DNA of 36,356 nucleotides from contig JAIOSU010000332.1 in assembly GCA_021107455.1 (NCBI GenBank), positions 1 through 36,356 of the forward strand, written 5' to 3'. This document shows positions 8,231 to 16,765 of the stretch, piece by piece (position 1 is the stretch's first letter; each line of letters opens with the position of its first letter). The DNA is from Clostridiales bacterium. GTDB lineage: Bacteria; Bacillota; Clostridia; Peptostreptococcales; Acidaminobacteraceae. The translations under genes were made by a program, and so were the position numbers. The notes beneath the pieces are model-generated. The model was not told the origin of the DNA, did not search any database, and was given only the letters and a program-made list of their open reading frames with translations.

Positions 8231-8788
8231 CTATGTTGTTGTTTTGTATTTGGAAGGTTCGGTTTCATAGAGATTGTTGCCATGAGCATCAATGACCACA
8301 ATAGCCTTGAATCCTTCTACTTCAAGCTTCCTGATTGCTTCTGCACCAAGATCGTCATACGCGATGACATCATTTTTTTTGACCGCTCTGGCAATAAGTG
8401 CTCCAGCACCGCCGATTGCGGCAAAATAGACTGCTTTATGTGTTTGCATAGCATTAATGACTTCTTGACTTCTTTCGCCCTTTCCAATCATCCCTTTCAG
8501 TCCCAATTCGAGAAGAGGCAAAGTCATTTCGTCCATTCGATAACTGGTCGTCGGTCCACAAGCTCCAATGACCTTTCCTGGTGCAGCCGGTGAGGAGCCT
8601 GAATAATAAATGATTGATCCATTTAGCTCAAATGGTAAGTCCTCTCCTTTTCTTATGGTTTCAATCAATCTCTGGTGTGCTGCATCTCTAGCAGTGAAAA
8701 TGGTTCCCGAAAGTTCAACCCTATCTCCTGCTTTAAGATCCAGTACCGATTCATCTGTAAGTGGTGTTTGAATTTTTTTCAGTGCCAT
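8231..8788 (-). CDS. Class I fumarate hydratase, beta subunit (C-terminal domain)
   Basis: This 185-residue protein is the swivelling C-terminal domain of the two-subunit, iron-sulfur fumarase family, which also includes L-tartrate dehydratase. It contributes substrate-binding residues to the cluster held by the alpha subunit. Recognisable segments are GDRVELSGTIFTARDAAHQR at about residues 21-40, the region around GPTTSYRMDEMT, and AIGGAGALIARAVKK. In a propionate-forming cell the reaction would run from malate to fumarate. It starts at an ATG with AGGAGG seven bases upstream, nine bases after the alpha gene. Tartrate dehydratase cannot be excluded on sequence, but the nearby succinate/propionate genes favour fumarase. 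Confidence 0.88.
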   Translation of the reverse strand: MALKKIQTPLTDESVLDLKAGDRVELSGTIFTARDAAHQRLIETIRKGEDLPFELNGSIIYYSGSSPAAPGKVIGACGPTTSYRMDEMTLPLLELGLKGMIGKGERSQEVINAMQTHKAVYFAAIGGAGALIARAVKKNDVIAYDDLGAEAIRKLEVEGFKAIVVIDAHGNNLYETEPSKYKTTT

Positions 8789-8797
8789 TTATACCTC

Positions 8798-9640
8798 CTA
8801 CAAATAAGCCACTGCATGTCTGGATGCATGGCAATTGATATTTACAACTACTGGAAGTCCTGCGATATGCGTCGGAAAGAGCTCGATGTTGACTCCAAGA
8901 GCCGTATTGACTCCGCCCAGTCCTTGAGGCCCTATTCCGAGTTGATTTATTTTTTCCAAAAGACGGGTCTCAAGATCAGCGACATATGGAATCGGACTGG
9001 ATTCGTCAATATTTCTGAAAAGCGCTTTTTTTGCTATTTGTGCAGCTTTATCAACCGTCCCACCTATACCGACACCCACCACAATCGGTGGACATGGATT
9101 TGGACCAGCTTCCTCCACCACACTCAGAACGAAAGCCTCCACACCTTCAATCCCATCAGATGGCTTCAACATTTTGAGCTTTGACATATTCTCACTACCA
9201 AACCCTTTCGCAGCGAGTGAAATCTTCAATTTGCCCCCCTCGACAATATCGTAATACACCACTCCAGGTGTATTGTCCTTTGAATTTTTACGAATCAAAG
9301 GATCACTGACTACCGATTTTCTTAGATAACCTTTTTCGTATCCTTCCCGAATACCCCTTTGAATGGCATCCTCAAGCAAGCCACCTACAATGTGGACTTC
9401 CTGGCCGATTTCGACAAACACCACAACCATCCCAGTGTCTTGGCAAATAGGCATTTGTTGATCACCCGCAATTTGAGAATTGAGTAATAAATCGCCAATT
9501 ATGCTCTTTCCAATCGGTGAAACTTCACTTATTTCAGCTTTGACGAGAGCCTCTTTTATATCTCGACCTATATTATAATTGCAATCGATGCACATTTGAC
9601 TAATTTTCTGGATGACATCATCCACATGAACTTCACGCAT
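8798..9640 (-). CDS. Class I fumarate hydratase, alpha subunit (4Fe-4S)
   Basis: This 280-residue catalytic subunit of the oxygen-sensitive class I hydro-lyase shows three well-spaced cysteines, Cys66 (in PICQDTG), Cys183 (in GPNPCPP) and Cys270 (in NINCHASRH). Their spacing of 117 and 87 residues agrees well with the three 4Fe-4S ligands known from class I fumarases. I place the start at the ATG at 9640, preceded by AGAGG. It overlaps the end of the thioesterase gene by eight bases (ATGCGTGA), which implies translational coupling. A longer in-frame start at 9661 (TTG) has no ribosome binding site. The enzyme probably serves the dicarboxylate branch feeding propionate formation. Confidence 0.9.
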   Translation of the reverse strand: MREVHVDDVIQKISQMCIDCNYNIGRDIKEALVKAEISEVSPIGKSIIGDLLLNSQIAGDQQMPICQDTGMVVVFVEIGQEVHIVGGLLEDAIQRGIREGYEKGYLRKSVVSDPLIRKNSKDNTPGVVYYDIVEGGKLKISLAAKGFGSENMSKLKMLKPSDGIEGVEAFVLSVVEEAGPNPCPPIVVGVGIGGTVDKAAQIAKKALFRNIDESSPIPYVADLETRLLEKINQLGIGPQGLGGVNTALGVNIELFPTHIAGLPVVVNINCHASRHAVAYL

Positions 9641-10034
9641 TTCCGCCTCTTTTTTCTTCAACTTTGCTCATAAATTTTTCAACATTGATAATATAGCGTT
9701 CGTGTTTGCCTTCACCGATTTTCTCGTTTTCATCATATGCTTCAATCTTGAAAATCAACTTCTTCCCTTCGATTCCTATGAGTTCAGCGGTTGCTTTGAC
9801 CTTCTGTCCCATTGGCGTGGCAGCTATATGGACTATATCTACAGACATCCCTACAGTACTGTAACCGGGATCGAGATTTTTTTGCGCACACTTTAGAGCG
9901 GCATTTTCCATAAGTCCAATCATCATAGGAGTTGAAAAGACGAAAATACTTCCACTACCGAATGCTGATGCAGTGTGCTTTTCTTCCACAACAAGTTCAG
10001 AGGTATAAGTATCACCAATATTTAAATTTTGCAT
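9633..10034 (-). CDS. Hotdog-fold acyl-CoA thioesterase of the FlK-like family
   Basis: This 133-residue protein resembles the family of fluoroacetyl-CoA thioesterase FlK. Thr35, Glu43 and His69 have exactly the spacing (8 and 26 residues) of the FlK catalytic triad Thr42, Glu50 and His76. The surrounding segments STPMMIGLMENAAL and VDIVHIAATPMGQKV fit the hotdog fold. Most relatives of this kind are not known to act on fluoroacetyl-CoA, so the substrate is unknown; a short acyl-CoA is a reasonable guess. It is the first gene of the operon with fumarase and a methyltransferase, and its stop overlaps the fumarase alpha start. The ATG at 10034 follows an AAGGGAAGGAA site. Confidence 0.75.
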   Translation of the reverse strand: MQNLNIGDTYTSELVVEEKHTASAFGSGSIFVFSTPMMIGLMENAALKCAQKNLDPGYSTVGMSVDIVHIAATPMGQKVKATAELIGIEGKKLIFKIEAYDENEKIGEGKHERYIINVEKFMSKVEEKRGGNA

Positions 10035-10071
10035 AGTTCAGTTCCTTCCCTTCATTAATATGTTTAAGTCT

Positions 10072-10101
10072 ATCATATCATCAGTGAATAGAAGTATACA
10101 A
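10072..10101 (-). promoter_or_regulatory. Promoter of the thioesterase-fumarase operon
   Basis: TTGTAT (10096-10101) and TATGAT (10072-10077) are separated by 18 bases, and the -10 is preceded by TGA, giving an extended -10 element. It lies immediately beyond the ftsH terminator and about 38 bases before the thioesterase start. Confidence 0.6.
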
Positions 10102-10102
10102 C

Positions 10103-10134
10103 AAAAAAACTCCGGGACTATCCATCCCGGAGTT
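10103..10134 (-). terminator. Strong Rho-independent terminator after ftsH
   Basis: A perfect 10-bp GC-rich stem (AACTCCGGGA, 10125-10134 pairing with 10108-10117) with a seven-base loop is followed by a seven-T run on the minus strand. It lies 15 bases past the ftsH stop. Confidence 0.95.
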
Positions 10135-10148
10135 TGATTGAACTTTGA

Positions 10149-12149
10149 TTAGGCTTTGCTTTCAAAAGGATTTTCATCATCTTTCTTTGGCGCTTCATCT
10201 TTTTCTGTTTCATTTGAGTCTTCATTGAGTTTTTCATTCAATTTCTCAAATGCGACTCTTTCTTTCTCTTCTTGTTCTCTGGTCAATCGTCTTTCTTCTT
10301 CGATTTTCCCTTTGGTGCTCTCGACTTTTTCCGTCAAGGCTTCTATACCTTCATCATAAGCGATTTTAAATTCCTCACCACTGATGGTCTCATATTTGAG
10401 AAGCGCTTCAGCTATGACATGGAGTTTGTCCACATGCTCTTCCAGCAATGTTTTGGCTTTATCATAAGCTTTATCGACTATATTTCTTACTTCTCTATCT
10501 ATTTCTGAAGCGACGTGTTCCGAATAATTTTTCATCGATGTGAAATCTCTTCCGAGGAATACCTCATCTTCGGTATCGTAACTCATTGATCCAAGGTTAT
10601 CACTCATGGCATACTTTGTGACCATGGCGCGAGCGATTTTAGTAACTCTTCCGAGGTCGTTTTGAGCTCCCGTACTGATATCACCAAGAATCAAACTTTC
10701 TGCAACTCTACCACCAAGAAGTATGATGAGTTCTCTTTCCATACCTTTTTTAGTTGCATAACTTCTATCTTCCTCAGGCAATTGCATCGTAAATCCGCCT
10801 GAACGACCTCTAGGAATTATGGTCACTTGATGAACTGGATCGGTTTCTGGTAGCGATTGAGCGATTACAGCATGACCAGCCTCATGATAGGCTGTCAACT
10901 TTCTTTCCTTTTCGCTGACAAGTCTACTCTTCTTCTCAACTCCTGCAATAACCTTTATGATGGCATCCTTTATGGTTTCCATTCTTATGATTTTATCACT
11001 GATTCGAGCAGATAGGAGCGCTGCCTCGTTCATAACATTCTCTAGATCTGCTGGTGTGAATCCAGGTGTACTTTGTGCAAGCTTTGCATAATTCACATCA
11101 TCTGCGACAGGTTTGTTTTTTGCATGTACTCTGAGAATTTGTTCTCTTTCTCTGACATCTGGTATTCCAATCATGACTTGTCTATCGAAACGACCTGGTC
11201 TGAGTAATGCTGGATCCAGTATGTCAGGTCGGTTTGTTGCTGCAATAATAATTACACCTTGATTATCTGTAAACCCATCCATCTCAACCAATAGTTGATT
11301 CAAGGTCTGTTCTCTTTCATCATGGCCACCGCCCATACCGGCGCCTCTTCTACGTCCAACCGCATCAATTTCATCGATAAAAACAATACAAGGTGCGTTT
11401 TTCTTGGCTTCTTCGAACAAATCTCTTACTCTGGAAGCACCAACACCAACGAACATCTCCACGAAATCAGAACCGGATATGGTATAAAAGGGAACTCCAG
11501 CTTCACCGGCACATGCTCTTGAAAGATAAGTCTTACCAGTTCCTGGAGGGCCAACCATCAATATACCTTTAGGAATCCTTGCACCAAGTGCGAGGTAACG
11601 TCTAGGCAATTTGAGGAAGTCCACAATTTCTTCCATTTCCTCTTTTTCTTCTTTGAGTCCAGCAACATCTGCAAATGTGATTTTTCGACCGGAATCTTTA
11701 ACAATTTTCGCTTTACTTTTACCAAATGACATCACTTTGGAACCGCCACCTTGCGAATTTTGCATAAACACAAACCAAAATACCACAAGAAGCAAAATCA
11801 TAATAATGGTTGGTAATATCTCAATCAGGAAGGGTGTGTTAGCAGGCGGAATGCCTGTCACTTTAACAAGATTGCCGCTATCCTTTAACTCGAGGAGCAA
11901 CTCACCTGTCTTTTGTGCCAACATACTTGGAACATAACTGGTGAACTTCGAGTCATCATTCAACAGCCCCGTAATACTGTTGCCGTCTATTTGAACTTCC
12001 TTAATTTGATTATTCTCCAATTTAACCATGAATTCATCATATGAAAAATCAACTGACTTCTGAGCATTAACCCCAGACATAGTCACCAATATCAAAATCC
12101 CAATGAAAATTGCAATATAAATTGATGCGCCTCTTAAACCTTTCTTCAT
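10149..12149 (-). CDS. ftsH: ATP-dependent zinc metalloprotease FtsH
   Basis: This 666-residue membrane-bound AAA+ protease degrades misassembled membrane proteins and short-lived regulators. In order: a transmembrane helix at about residues 8-26, an extracytoplasmic segment, a second helix at about 106-129, the AAA domain with Walker A GPPGTGKT at 200-207, Walker B IVFIDEID, the second region of homology ([16 protein letters not shown]), and the zinc site HEAGH at 422-426. The C-terminal tail is strongly charged (rich in Glu and Lys) from about residue 600. The start has GGGAGG seven bases upstream. It follows tilS as in many Firmicutes, but the hprT gene often found between them is missing. 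Confidence 0.98.
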   Translation of the reverse strand: MKKGLRGASIYIAIFIGILILVTMSGVNAQKSVDFSYDEFMVKLENNQIKEVQIDGNSITGLLNDDSKFTSYVPSMLAQKTGELLLELKDSGNLVKVTGIPPANTPFLIEILPTIIMILLLVVFWFVFMQNSQGGGSKVMSFGKSKAKIVKDSGRKITFADVAGLKEEKEEMEEIVDFLKLPRRYLALGARIPKGILMVGPPGTGKTYLSRACAGEAGVPFYTISGSDFVEMFVGVGASRVRDLFEEAKKNAPCIVFIDEIDAVGRRRGAGMGGGHDEREQTLNQLLVEMDGFTDNQGVIIIAATNRPDILDPALLRPGRFDRQVMIGIPDVREREQILRVHAKNKPVADDVNYAKLAQSTPGFTPADLENVMNEAALLSARISDKIIRMETIKDAIIKVIAGVEKKSRLVSEKERKLTAYHEAGHAVIAQSLPETDPVHQVTIIPRGRSGGFTMQLPEEDRSYATKKGMERELIILLGGRVAESLILGDISTGAQNDLGRVTKIARAMVTKYAMSDNLGSMSYDTEDEVFLGRDFTSMKNYSEHVASEIDREVRNIVDKAYDKAKTLLEEHVDKLHVIAEALLKYETISGEEFKIAYDEGIEALTEKVESTKGKIEEERRLTREQEEKERVAFEKLNEKLNEDSNETEKDEAPKKDDENPFESKA

Positions 12150-12181
12150 AGCATCCTCCCTTATCGAGTGTACATCACATT

Positions 12182-12210
12182 ATTTTAGCACAATTATCGT
12201 TTTTCAACAA
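12182..12210 (-). promoter_or_regulatory. Promoter of ftsH inside the end of tilS
   Basis: TTGTTG (12205-12210) and TAAAAT (12182-12187) are separated by 17 bases, and TGC directly precedes the -10 (extended -10). The -35 overlaps the last tilS codons. The leader to the ftsH start would be about 25 bases. Confidence 0.65.
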
Positions 12211-13537
12211 TATCTTGTAAGCTTATTATCATAATGTTTTTTGTGTCTTTTGTTATTTTACAATGGTCGTGGATACGCATTCCGTGGACCCATACAATCT
12301 TTTCGTCATCGCAAATCAGCCATATCGCATCTCGCATTGCCACCGGTACTTTTTCATCAATAAAGAAGTCCTTGATTTTTTTGTGACCTCTCATTCCCAT
12401 TGGGATGAATCGATCGCCACTTTCTCTAGTCCTAATCGTCAACTTGCCTTTTACTTGATCCGCATCAAGTGCCACTACCCATTCATTAGTTTCAAATTTC
12501 GTATAGCTGTCCAGGTCTAAGTCAAAAGAGTATATTTCTGGTGCTATCAAAGTCTTTGTTTGCGGTTCGATTTTTGATACTACATAATTTCCATATTCAT
12601 ATGAAACTACATATCGCTCATCCAATCGAATGGAGGTATTGGTTCTGGTAAGTTTTAGAATCTGGTTCAACTGATCTAAGGATATGTCCACCAAATGCTT
12701 TCGAACTTTTCTGATGCAGTATCTCATCAGCTGTCTTTGTTCTGAAACAGTCAAATCCACAAATGATGAATCTCGAATGAGAACTTTGTCTTTTTCTGAT
12801 ACACACATTTCATCGAACAATTTTTCAACATGACTATTCCAAAACATCCTTTCATCTTTCATTATTTCTGTCGTTTTGAAAACAGTGTCGTTGATAGAAG
12901 GATTAAAATTGTCTTTGATATATGGGATTAGTACGTTTCGAATTTTGTTTCTGACATAATCATTTTCATCATTGGTATGGTCTCTTCTTGCCACAAGATT
13001 GTTCTGAGCACAGTAGTCTTCAATCTGTGTCCGATCCACTTCGAGAAGCGGTCTGACGAAAACACTGTCTCTGACATATTCAATGGATGAAAGTCCATCA
13101 ATTCCTGAACCTCTAAATAAATTGATAAAAAAAGTCTCCACCAAATCGTTTCGGTTCTGACCTATAGCGATTTTCGTGCCTCCGACTTTTGACCTGACTT
13201 CCTCAAATTTCTCATAACGCACTCTTCTGCCAGCTTCCTCAAAGGAAATACCGAGTTCGGATGCATATTCAGAAACATTGACTCTGAAGGTGTGGCATTC
13301 CAATCCAAGATTCGAACAAAAGTCCATAACAAACTGTTCATCCGCATCAGCAAATTCTCCTCTGAGCAAATGGTTCACATGCACCGGGACAAGTTCAAAT
13401 CCAACACTGTCCGAAATGTGAAAAAGGGCGTGTGTCAACGCCAGAGAATCAGGTCCACCTGATAATCCGACAATCACTTTGTCACCTTTCACAAACATAT
13501 TGTGTTTTTCAATCGTCACAAGCATTGTTTTGATCAA
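12194..13537 (-). CDS. tilS: tRNA(Ile)-lysidine synthetase
   Basis: This 447-residue N-type ATP pyrophosphatase adds lysine to C34 of the CAU-anticodon isoleucine tRNA so that it reads AUA. The PP-loop SGGPDS lies at residues 26-31. GQNRNDLVETFFINLFRGSGIDGLSS is the usual catalytic-core region (family H/N-D..ET motif). The C-terminal domain contains the PMGMRGHKKIKDFFID segment that binds the tRNA acceptor. The start is a TTG at 13537 with AAGGAG six bases upstream, which outranks the internal ATG four codons later. It follows tldE by 13 bases, an unusual partner for tilS. Confidence 0.96.
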   Translation of the reverse strand: MIKTMLVTIEKHNMFVKGDKVIVGLSGGPDSLALTHALFHISDSVGFELVPVHVNHLLRGEFADADEQFVMDFCSNLGLECHTFRVNVSEYASELGISFEEAGRRVRYEKFEEVRSKVGGTKIAIGQNRNDLVETFFINLFRGSGIDGLSSIEYVRDSVFVRPLLEVDRTQIEDYCAQNNLVARRDHTNDENDYVRNKIRNVLIPYIKDNFNPSINDTVFKTTEIMKDERMFWNSHVEKLFDEMCVSEKDKVLIRDSSFVDLTVSEQRQLMRYCIRKVRKHLVDISLDQLNQILKLTRTNTSIRLDERYVVSYEYGNYVVSKIEPQTKTLIAPEIYSFDLDLDSYTKFETNEWVVALDADQVKGKLTIRTRESGDRFIPMGMRGHKKIKDFFIDEKVPVAMRDAIWLICDDEKIVWVHGMRIHDHCKITKDTKNIMIISLQDIVEKR

Positions 13538-13550
13538 TTTGATCTCCTTA

Positions 13551-14897
13551 TTAACCTGAAATCGCCATTTTATTGATTCTTATTGAAGGCGCTCCCATGA
13601 AATCATTAGCCATAATCGAGAAGTTCAGATCATCAGCAATTGTATCAATTGCATTGAGCATCTCAAAAAAATTGCCTGATACTGTAATTTGACTCACTGG
13701 TTTTCCGAGTTTTCCATTTTTCACTTCAAATCCATGACATTGTAATGAAAAATCACCTGAAATGGAATCAAGACCAGCATGCAATCCTTGAAATCCAACT
13801 ATAAAGACTCCCTCTTCAATACTGCCAATCAATTCTTCAACCGGAACCTTTCCAGGTTCAATATATATATTGGATGGCGCTGTACCAATTGTACCTTTGT
13901 AAGACCCCTTGCTGGCATTACCAGTTGATTTTACCCCATCTTTATGAGCAGTTTTCAAATTATATAAATATGTTTTAAGAACACCATTTTCAATAATTCT
14001 TTTTGGAGCGGTAGGAACACCTTCCGAATCAAATGAAGATGATGCCATCGCACCAATCATATGCGGATCCTCTATCAAGGTGATTGTTTCAGAAGCAATC
14101 ATTTGTCCAATTTTACCTTTAAGTGCTGAAATATCCTTTTGAACACGGTCAGCACTAAATATTCCCATATAAGCACTGAATAATTGTGCAAAAGCTTCGT
14201 TTTTAACAACCACTGGACACGTTGTAGAGGCTATGGATTCTGCCCCGAGCATTCCAAGTGATTCTTTGGCGGCATCCGTTATGATTTTCTCGCTGGAGAG
14301 CGCATAAAAATCATTGCCTATGTCGTATCCTAGTCCAGTCCTTGTATCTCCATCCGACTGTACAACAGGCATGGCATAAGCAAGACAATAGTTACCTTTG
14401 TCCTCAACATCAAGCCCCTCAGTATTGATGATCAATCTTGAGCTTTCAACTTCAACGTAATTGTTGTATGAAAGTCTTTTGATTCTGGAATCATAGGCCT
14501 TCAGATCGCTTTCCACATCGACCAGAAATTTTATCTTATCATCAATGGATTGTTTTGAGAGTTCCGGATTGAAATCGTCGATTTTGGTATAAACTCCACT
14601 TCCATCATGCAAAAAGACTTCATCTTCCGATTCAATCACTTCAGCGTTTCCAAAAGCTTCCTCAAGGAGCATATCGATCGCCTCATCGTCAAATCTCTCA
14701 GAGTACGCATACCCCATCTTGCCATCATAAATCACACGATATGACATGCCACCATCTTCAGACAATGTAAATTTGTCAACTTGACCATCAAAAACAGATA
14801 TAGCAAGTTTTTTACTTTCCTGATAATAAACTTCCTGAGAAGTAAATCCTTTATTCTTACCTTTTTCAAATAGTTTATGGATTTGACCTCGAATCAT
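13551..14897 (-). CDS. tldE: TldE/PmbA-type subunit of the TldD/TldE protease
   Basis: This protein of about 448 residues is the inactive partner of the TldD metalloprotease. It shares the TldD fold but lacks an HExxxH motif in the equivalent region, as expected for TldE. The family segments GTAPSNIYIEPG and DSISGDFSLQCHGFEV near the C-terminus are visible. The TldD/TldE heterodimer degrades short unfolded peptides and processes some ribosomally made peptides such as microcins. I chose the ATG at 14897, nine bases after GGAGG, because it starts right behind the tldD stop at 14899. A longer in-frame reading from 14921 lies within tldD and has no ribosome binding site. Confidence 0.92.
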   Translation of the reverse strand: MIRGQIHKLFEKGKNKGFTSQEVYYQESKKLAISVFDGQVDKFTLSEDGGMSYRVIYDGKMGYAYSERFDDEAIDMLLEEAFGNAEVIESEDEVFLHDGSGVYTKIDDFNPELSKQSIDDKIKFLVDVESDLKAYDSRIKRLSYNNYVEVESSRLIINTEGLDVEDKGNYCLAYAMPVVQSDGDTRTGLGYDIGNDFYALSSEKIITDAAKESLGMLGAESIASTTCPVVVKNEAFAQLFSAYMGIFSADRVQKDISALKGKIGQMIASETITLIEDPHMIGAMASSSFDSEGVPTAPKRIIENGVLKTYLYNLKTAHKDGVKSTGNASKGSYKGTIGTAPSNIYIEPGKVPVEELIGSIEEGVFIVGFQGLHAGLDSISGDFSLQCHGFEVKNGKLGKPVSQITVSGNFFEMLNAIDTIADDLNFSIMANDFMGAPSIRINKMAISG

Positions 14898-14898
14898 A

Positions 14899-16287
14899 CT
14901 AAGCTTCCTCCCTTCCGCCAACTGTAATTTCGGAAACCTTTAGAGCTGGTTGTCCAAGACCGGCAGGGATTGAACCACTGATCGAACCACACATTCCCTC
15001 ACCAGACTCAAAATTGTCACTTACCATCTCAATTCTGTTGAGTATATCCACACCAGTACCAATCAAAGTAGCTCCTTTGACCGGCACTGTAATTTTTCCA
15101 TTCTCTATCATGTACCCTTCCTGAACGGCAAAATTGAACTCTCCTGAGGCAGTATTTACGGATCCGCCACCAAGATATTTTGCATAAAGACCTTTCTCAA
15201 TGGATTGAATCATATCCTCAAATTTGGAACTTCCATTTAAAATATAGGTATTGGTCATCCTGGATGTTGGTGCAAATTTATAGGACTGCCTTCTGGCAGA
15301 ACCGGTTGATGGCATATTCATACGTCTACCATTTAATTTGTCAATCATATAACTCTTCAGCACACCATTTTCAATCAGTACATTTCGCCTGGTTGGTGTA
15401 CCCTCATCATCAAAATTAGCTGATCCCCACTCATTGAGTACAGTTCCATCATCAACAGCAGTAACTACATCCGATGCGATTTTTTGACCTAATTTGCCAG
15501 CAAACACACTATTGCCTTTCGCCACTGATGTCGCTTCAAGACCGTGTCCACAAGCCTCATGGAAAATGACACCACCAAACTTGTTATCAATCACAACCGG
15601 AAATTTTCCACTCGGAGCAGGCCTTGCCTCAAGCATAGTGCAAGCCACACGAGCCGCTTCCCTGCCGATATGTGACACATCGATTTCATCATATAGTTCA
15701 AATCCTTTTCCAGAACCCTTGCTTATCGACCCTGTTTGCATTCCACCATTCTTTTCAGCTACCGCACTGACAGTATAACGTGTTCTTGTGCGCTCATCCT
15801 CAACAAATTTCCCTTCAGAGTTGGCGATTAGAACATTTTGGGTGTAATCTATATAGTTGACTACGACCTGGTTCACTCTTGAATCATAGCCATAAGCTGC
15901 CTCAAAACCTTTTCTCATGAGATCTACTTTGACATTTTTTGATACTGTTTTCGGATTCGTACGTACAGTATGTTTAGTGTTCAAAGGATCAAGTACGAAG
16001 TCGATTTTGGCATTCATGGGTATACCCTTCAATGCTATTGATGCCTTTTTAGCAACATCCACCAAATTGAGCGGATTTGAATTGTTAGTATAAGTATAAA
16101 CGCTGTTTAGTCCGCTGAAGATTCTGATGCCAATTCCATAATCCCGACCCGAGAGCGTCTTTTCCACTTTGCCTTTGATCATTTCTATAGAAGTGTTGAA
16201 CCGATCTTCAACATAAATCTCCGCAAAATCGCCTCCCTTTGAAAGAGCCGCGAGTAGTACTTCCCTGACTAAGCCTTGTTCCAACAT
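14899..16287 (-). CDS. tldD: TldD metalloprotease subunit
   Basis: This 462-residue zinc metalloprotease has the HEACGH motif at residues 243-248, which supplies two His ligands and the catalytic Glu. A Cys in the C-terminal GMCGSISG segment is the probable third metal ligand by analogy with E. coli TldD. The N-terminal domain (residues 1 to about 190) forms the wall of the peptide chamber. The start ATG has GGTGAGG seven bases upstream. No precursor-peptide gene or RiPP enzyme is seen nearby, so a general peptide-degrading role is the safest reading. The 174 bases upstream, between this start and the tRNA terminator, contain only weak promoter-like boxes. Confidence 0.95.
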   Translation of the reverse strand: MLEQGLVREVLLAALSKGGDFAEIYVEDRFNTSIEMIKGKVEKTLSGRDYGIGIRIFSGLNSVYTYTNNSNPLNLVDVAKKASIALKGIPMNAKIDFVLDPLNTKHTVRTNPKTVSKNVKVDLMRKGFEAAYGYDSRVNQVVVNYIDYTQNVLIANSEGKFVEDERTRTRYTVSAVAEKNGGMQTGSISKGSGKGFELYDEIDVSHIGREAARVACTMLEARPAPSGKFPVVIDNKFGGVIFHEACGHGLEATSVAKGNSVFAGKLGQKIASDVVTAVDDGTVLNEWGSANFDDEGTPTRRNVLIENGVLKSYMIDKLNGRRMNMPSTGSARRQSYKFAPTSRMTNTYILNGSSKFEDMIQSIEKGLYAKYLGGGSVNTASGEFNFAVQEGYMIENGKITVPVKGATLIGTGVDILNRIEMVSDNFESGEGMCGSISGSIPAGLGQPALKVSEITVGGREEA

Positions 16288-16461
16288 GAATGGTCCTCAC
16301 CTTCTTTTTCCATTATCTAACATCATATCTCTAATTCATAGCGTAATTAAGGCATTAATGTTAATTTTCTATTAATTGATTCCAATACAATCTTATTCAA
16401 TTGTACACAATCTAAACCGAGAACTCAATAATTATTTCGGGAACGGAAATATCATGTCGCT

Positions 16462-16522
16462 AAAAAAATAAAGAAGCATTGTAAATCTGCCCATATTCAG
16501 GGCATCTTTACAATGCTTCTTT
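16462..16522 (-). terminator. Terminator of the Asp-Thr tRNA operon
   Basis: A very long hairpin pairs 16501-16522 with 16471-16494 (arms begin AAAGAAGCATTGTAAA, with one internal mismatch region, then GCCC/GGGC around a short loop). It is followed on the minus strand by TATTTTTTTA. It lies about 35 bases past the tRNA-Thr 3' end. Confidence 0.92.
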
Positions 16523-16556
16523 GATCCATGACCAACATGGATATTCAAACTTGGAT

Positions 16557-16632
<76 letters not shown>

Positions 16633-16636
16633 AAAT

Positions 16637-16713
16637 TGGCGATCCAGAAGGGACTCGAACCCTCGACCTCTAGCGTGACAGGCTAGCGTTCTAACCAACT
16701 GAACTACTGGACC
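16637..16713 (-). tRNA. tRNA-Asp (anticodon GTC)
   Basis: This 77-base cloverleaf has acceptor arms GGTCCAG/CTGGATC, anticodon stem CTAGC/GCTAG with loop CTGTCAC, and a T-loop TTCGAGT. The 3' CCA is encoded after discriminator G. It is the first gene of the two-tRNA operon. Confidence 0.97.
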
Positions 16714-16730
16714 ATTTTCCAACAAGGTTA

Positions 16731-16759
16731 ATATTACAGCATTTATAAATGACTGTCAA
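16731..16759 (-). promoter_or_regulatory. Strong sigma-A promoter of the tRNA operon
   Basis: A perfect TTGACA (16754-16759) is followed after 17 bases by TAATAT (16731-16736). Transcription would start about 10 bases before tRNA-Asp. The -35 lies in one arm of an inverted repeat ACTGTCAA/TTGACAGT whose other arm overlaps the end of ppx. Confidence 0.9.
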
Positions 16760-16765
16760 CAACTT

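Noticed and set aside
8675-9184. 169-codon plus-strand frame across the fumarase genes
   Set aside because: Antisense to both fumarase subunits; composition (many Cys, Trp, His) is typical of a spurious frame.
13551-16287. RiPP (microcin-like) biosynthetic cluster around tldD/tldE
   Set aside because: No precursor peptide, radical-SAM, cyclodehydratase or exporter gene is adjacent; neighbours are tRNAs, tilS and ftsH.
16740-16751. CATTTATAAATG palindrome in the tRNA promoter spacer as an operator
   Set aside because: Very AT-rich and short, so likely by chance; unlike the hup palindrome it contains little sequence complexity.
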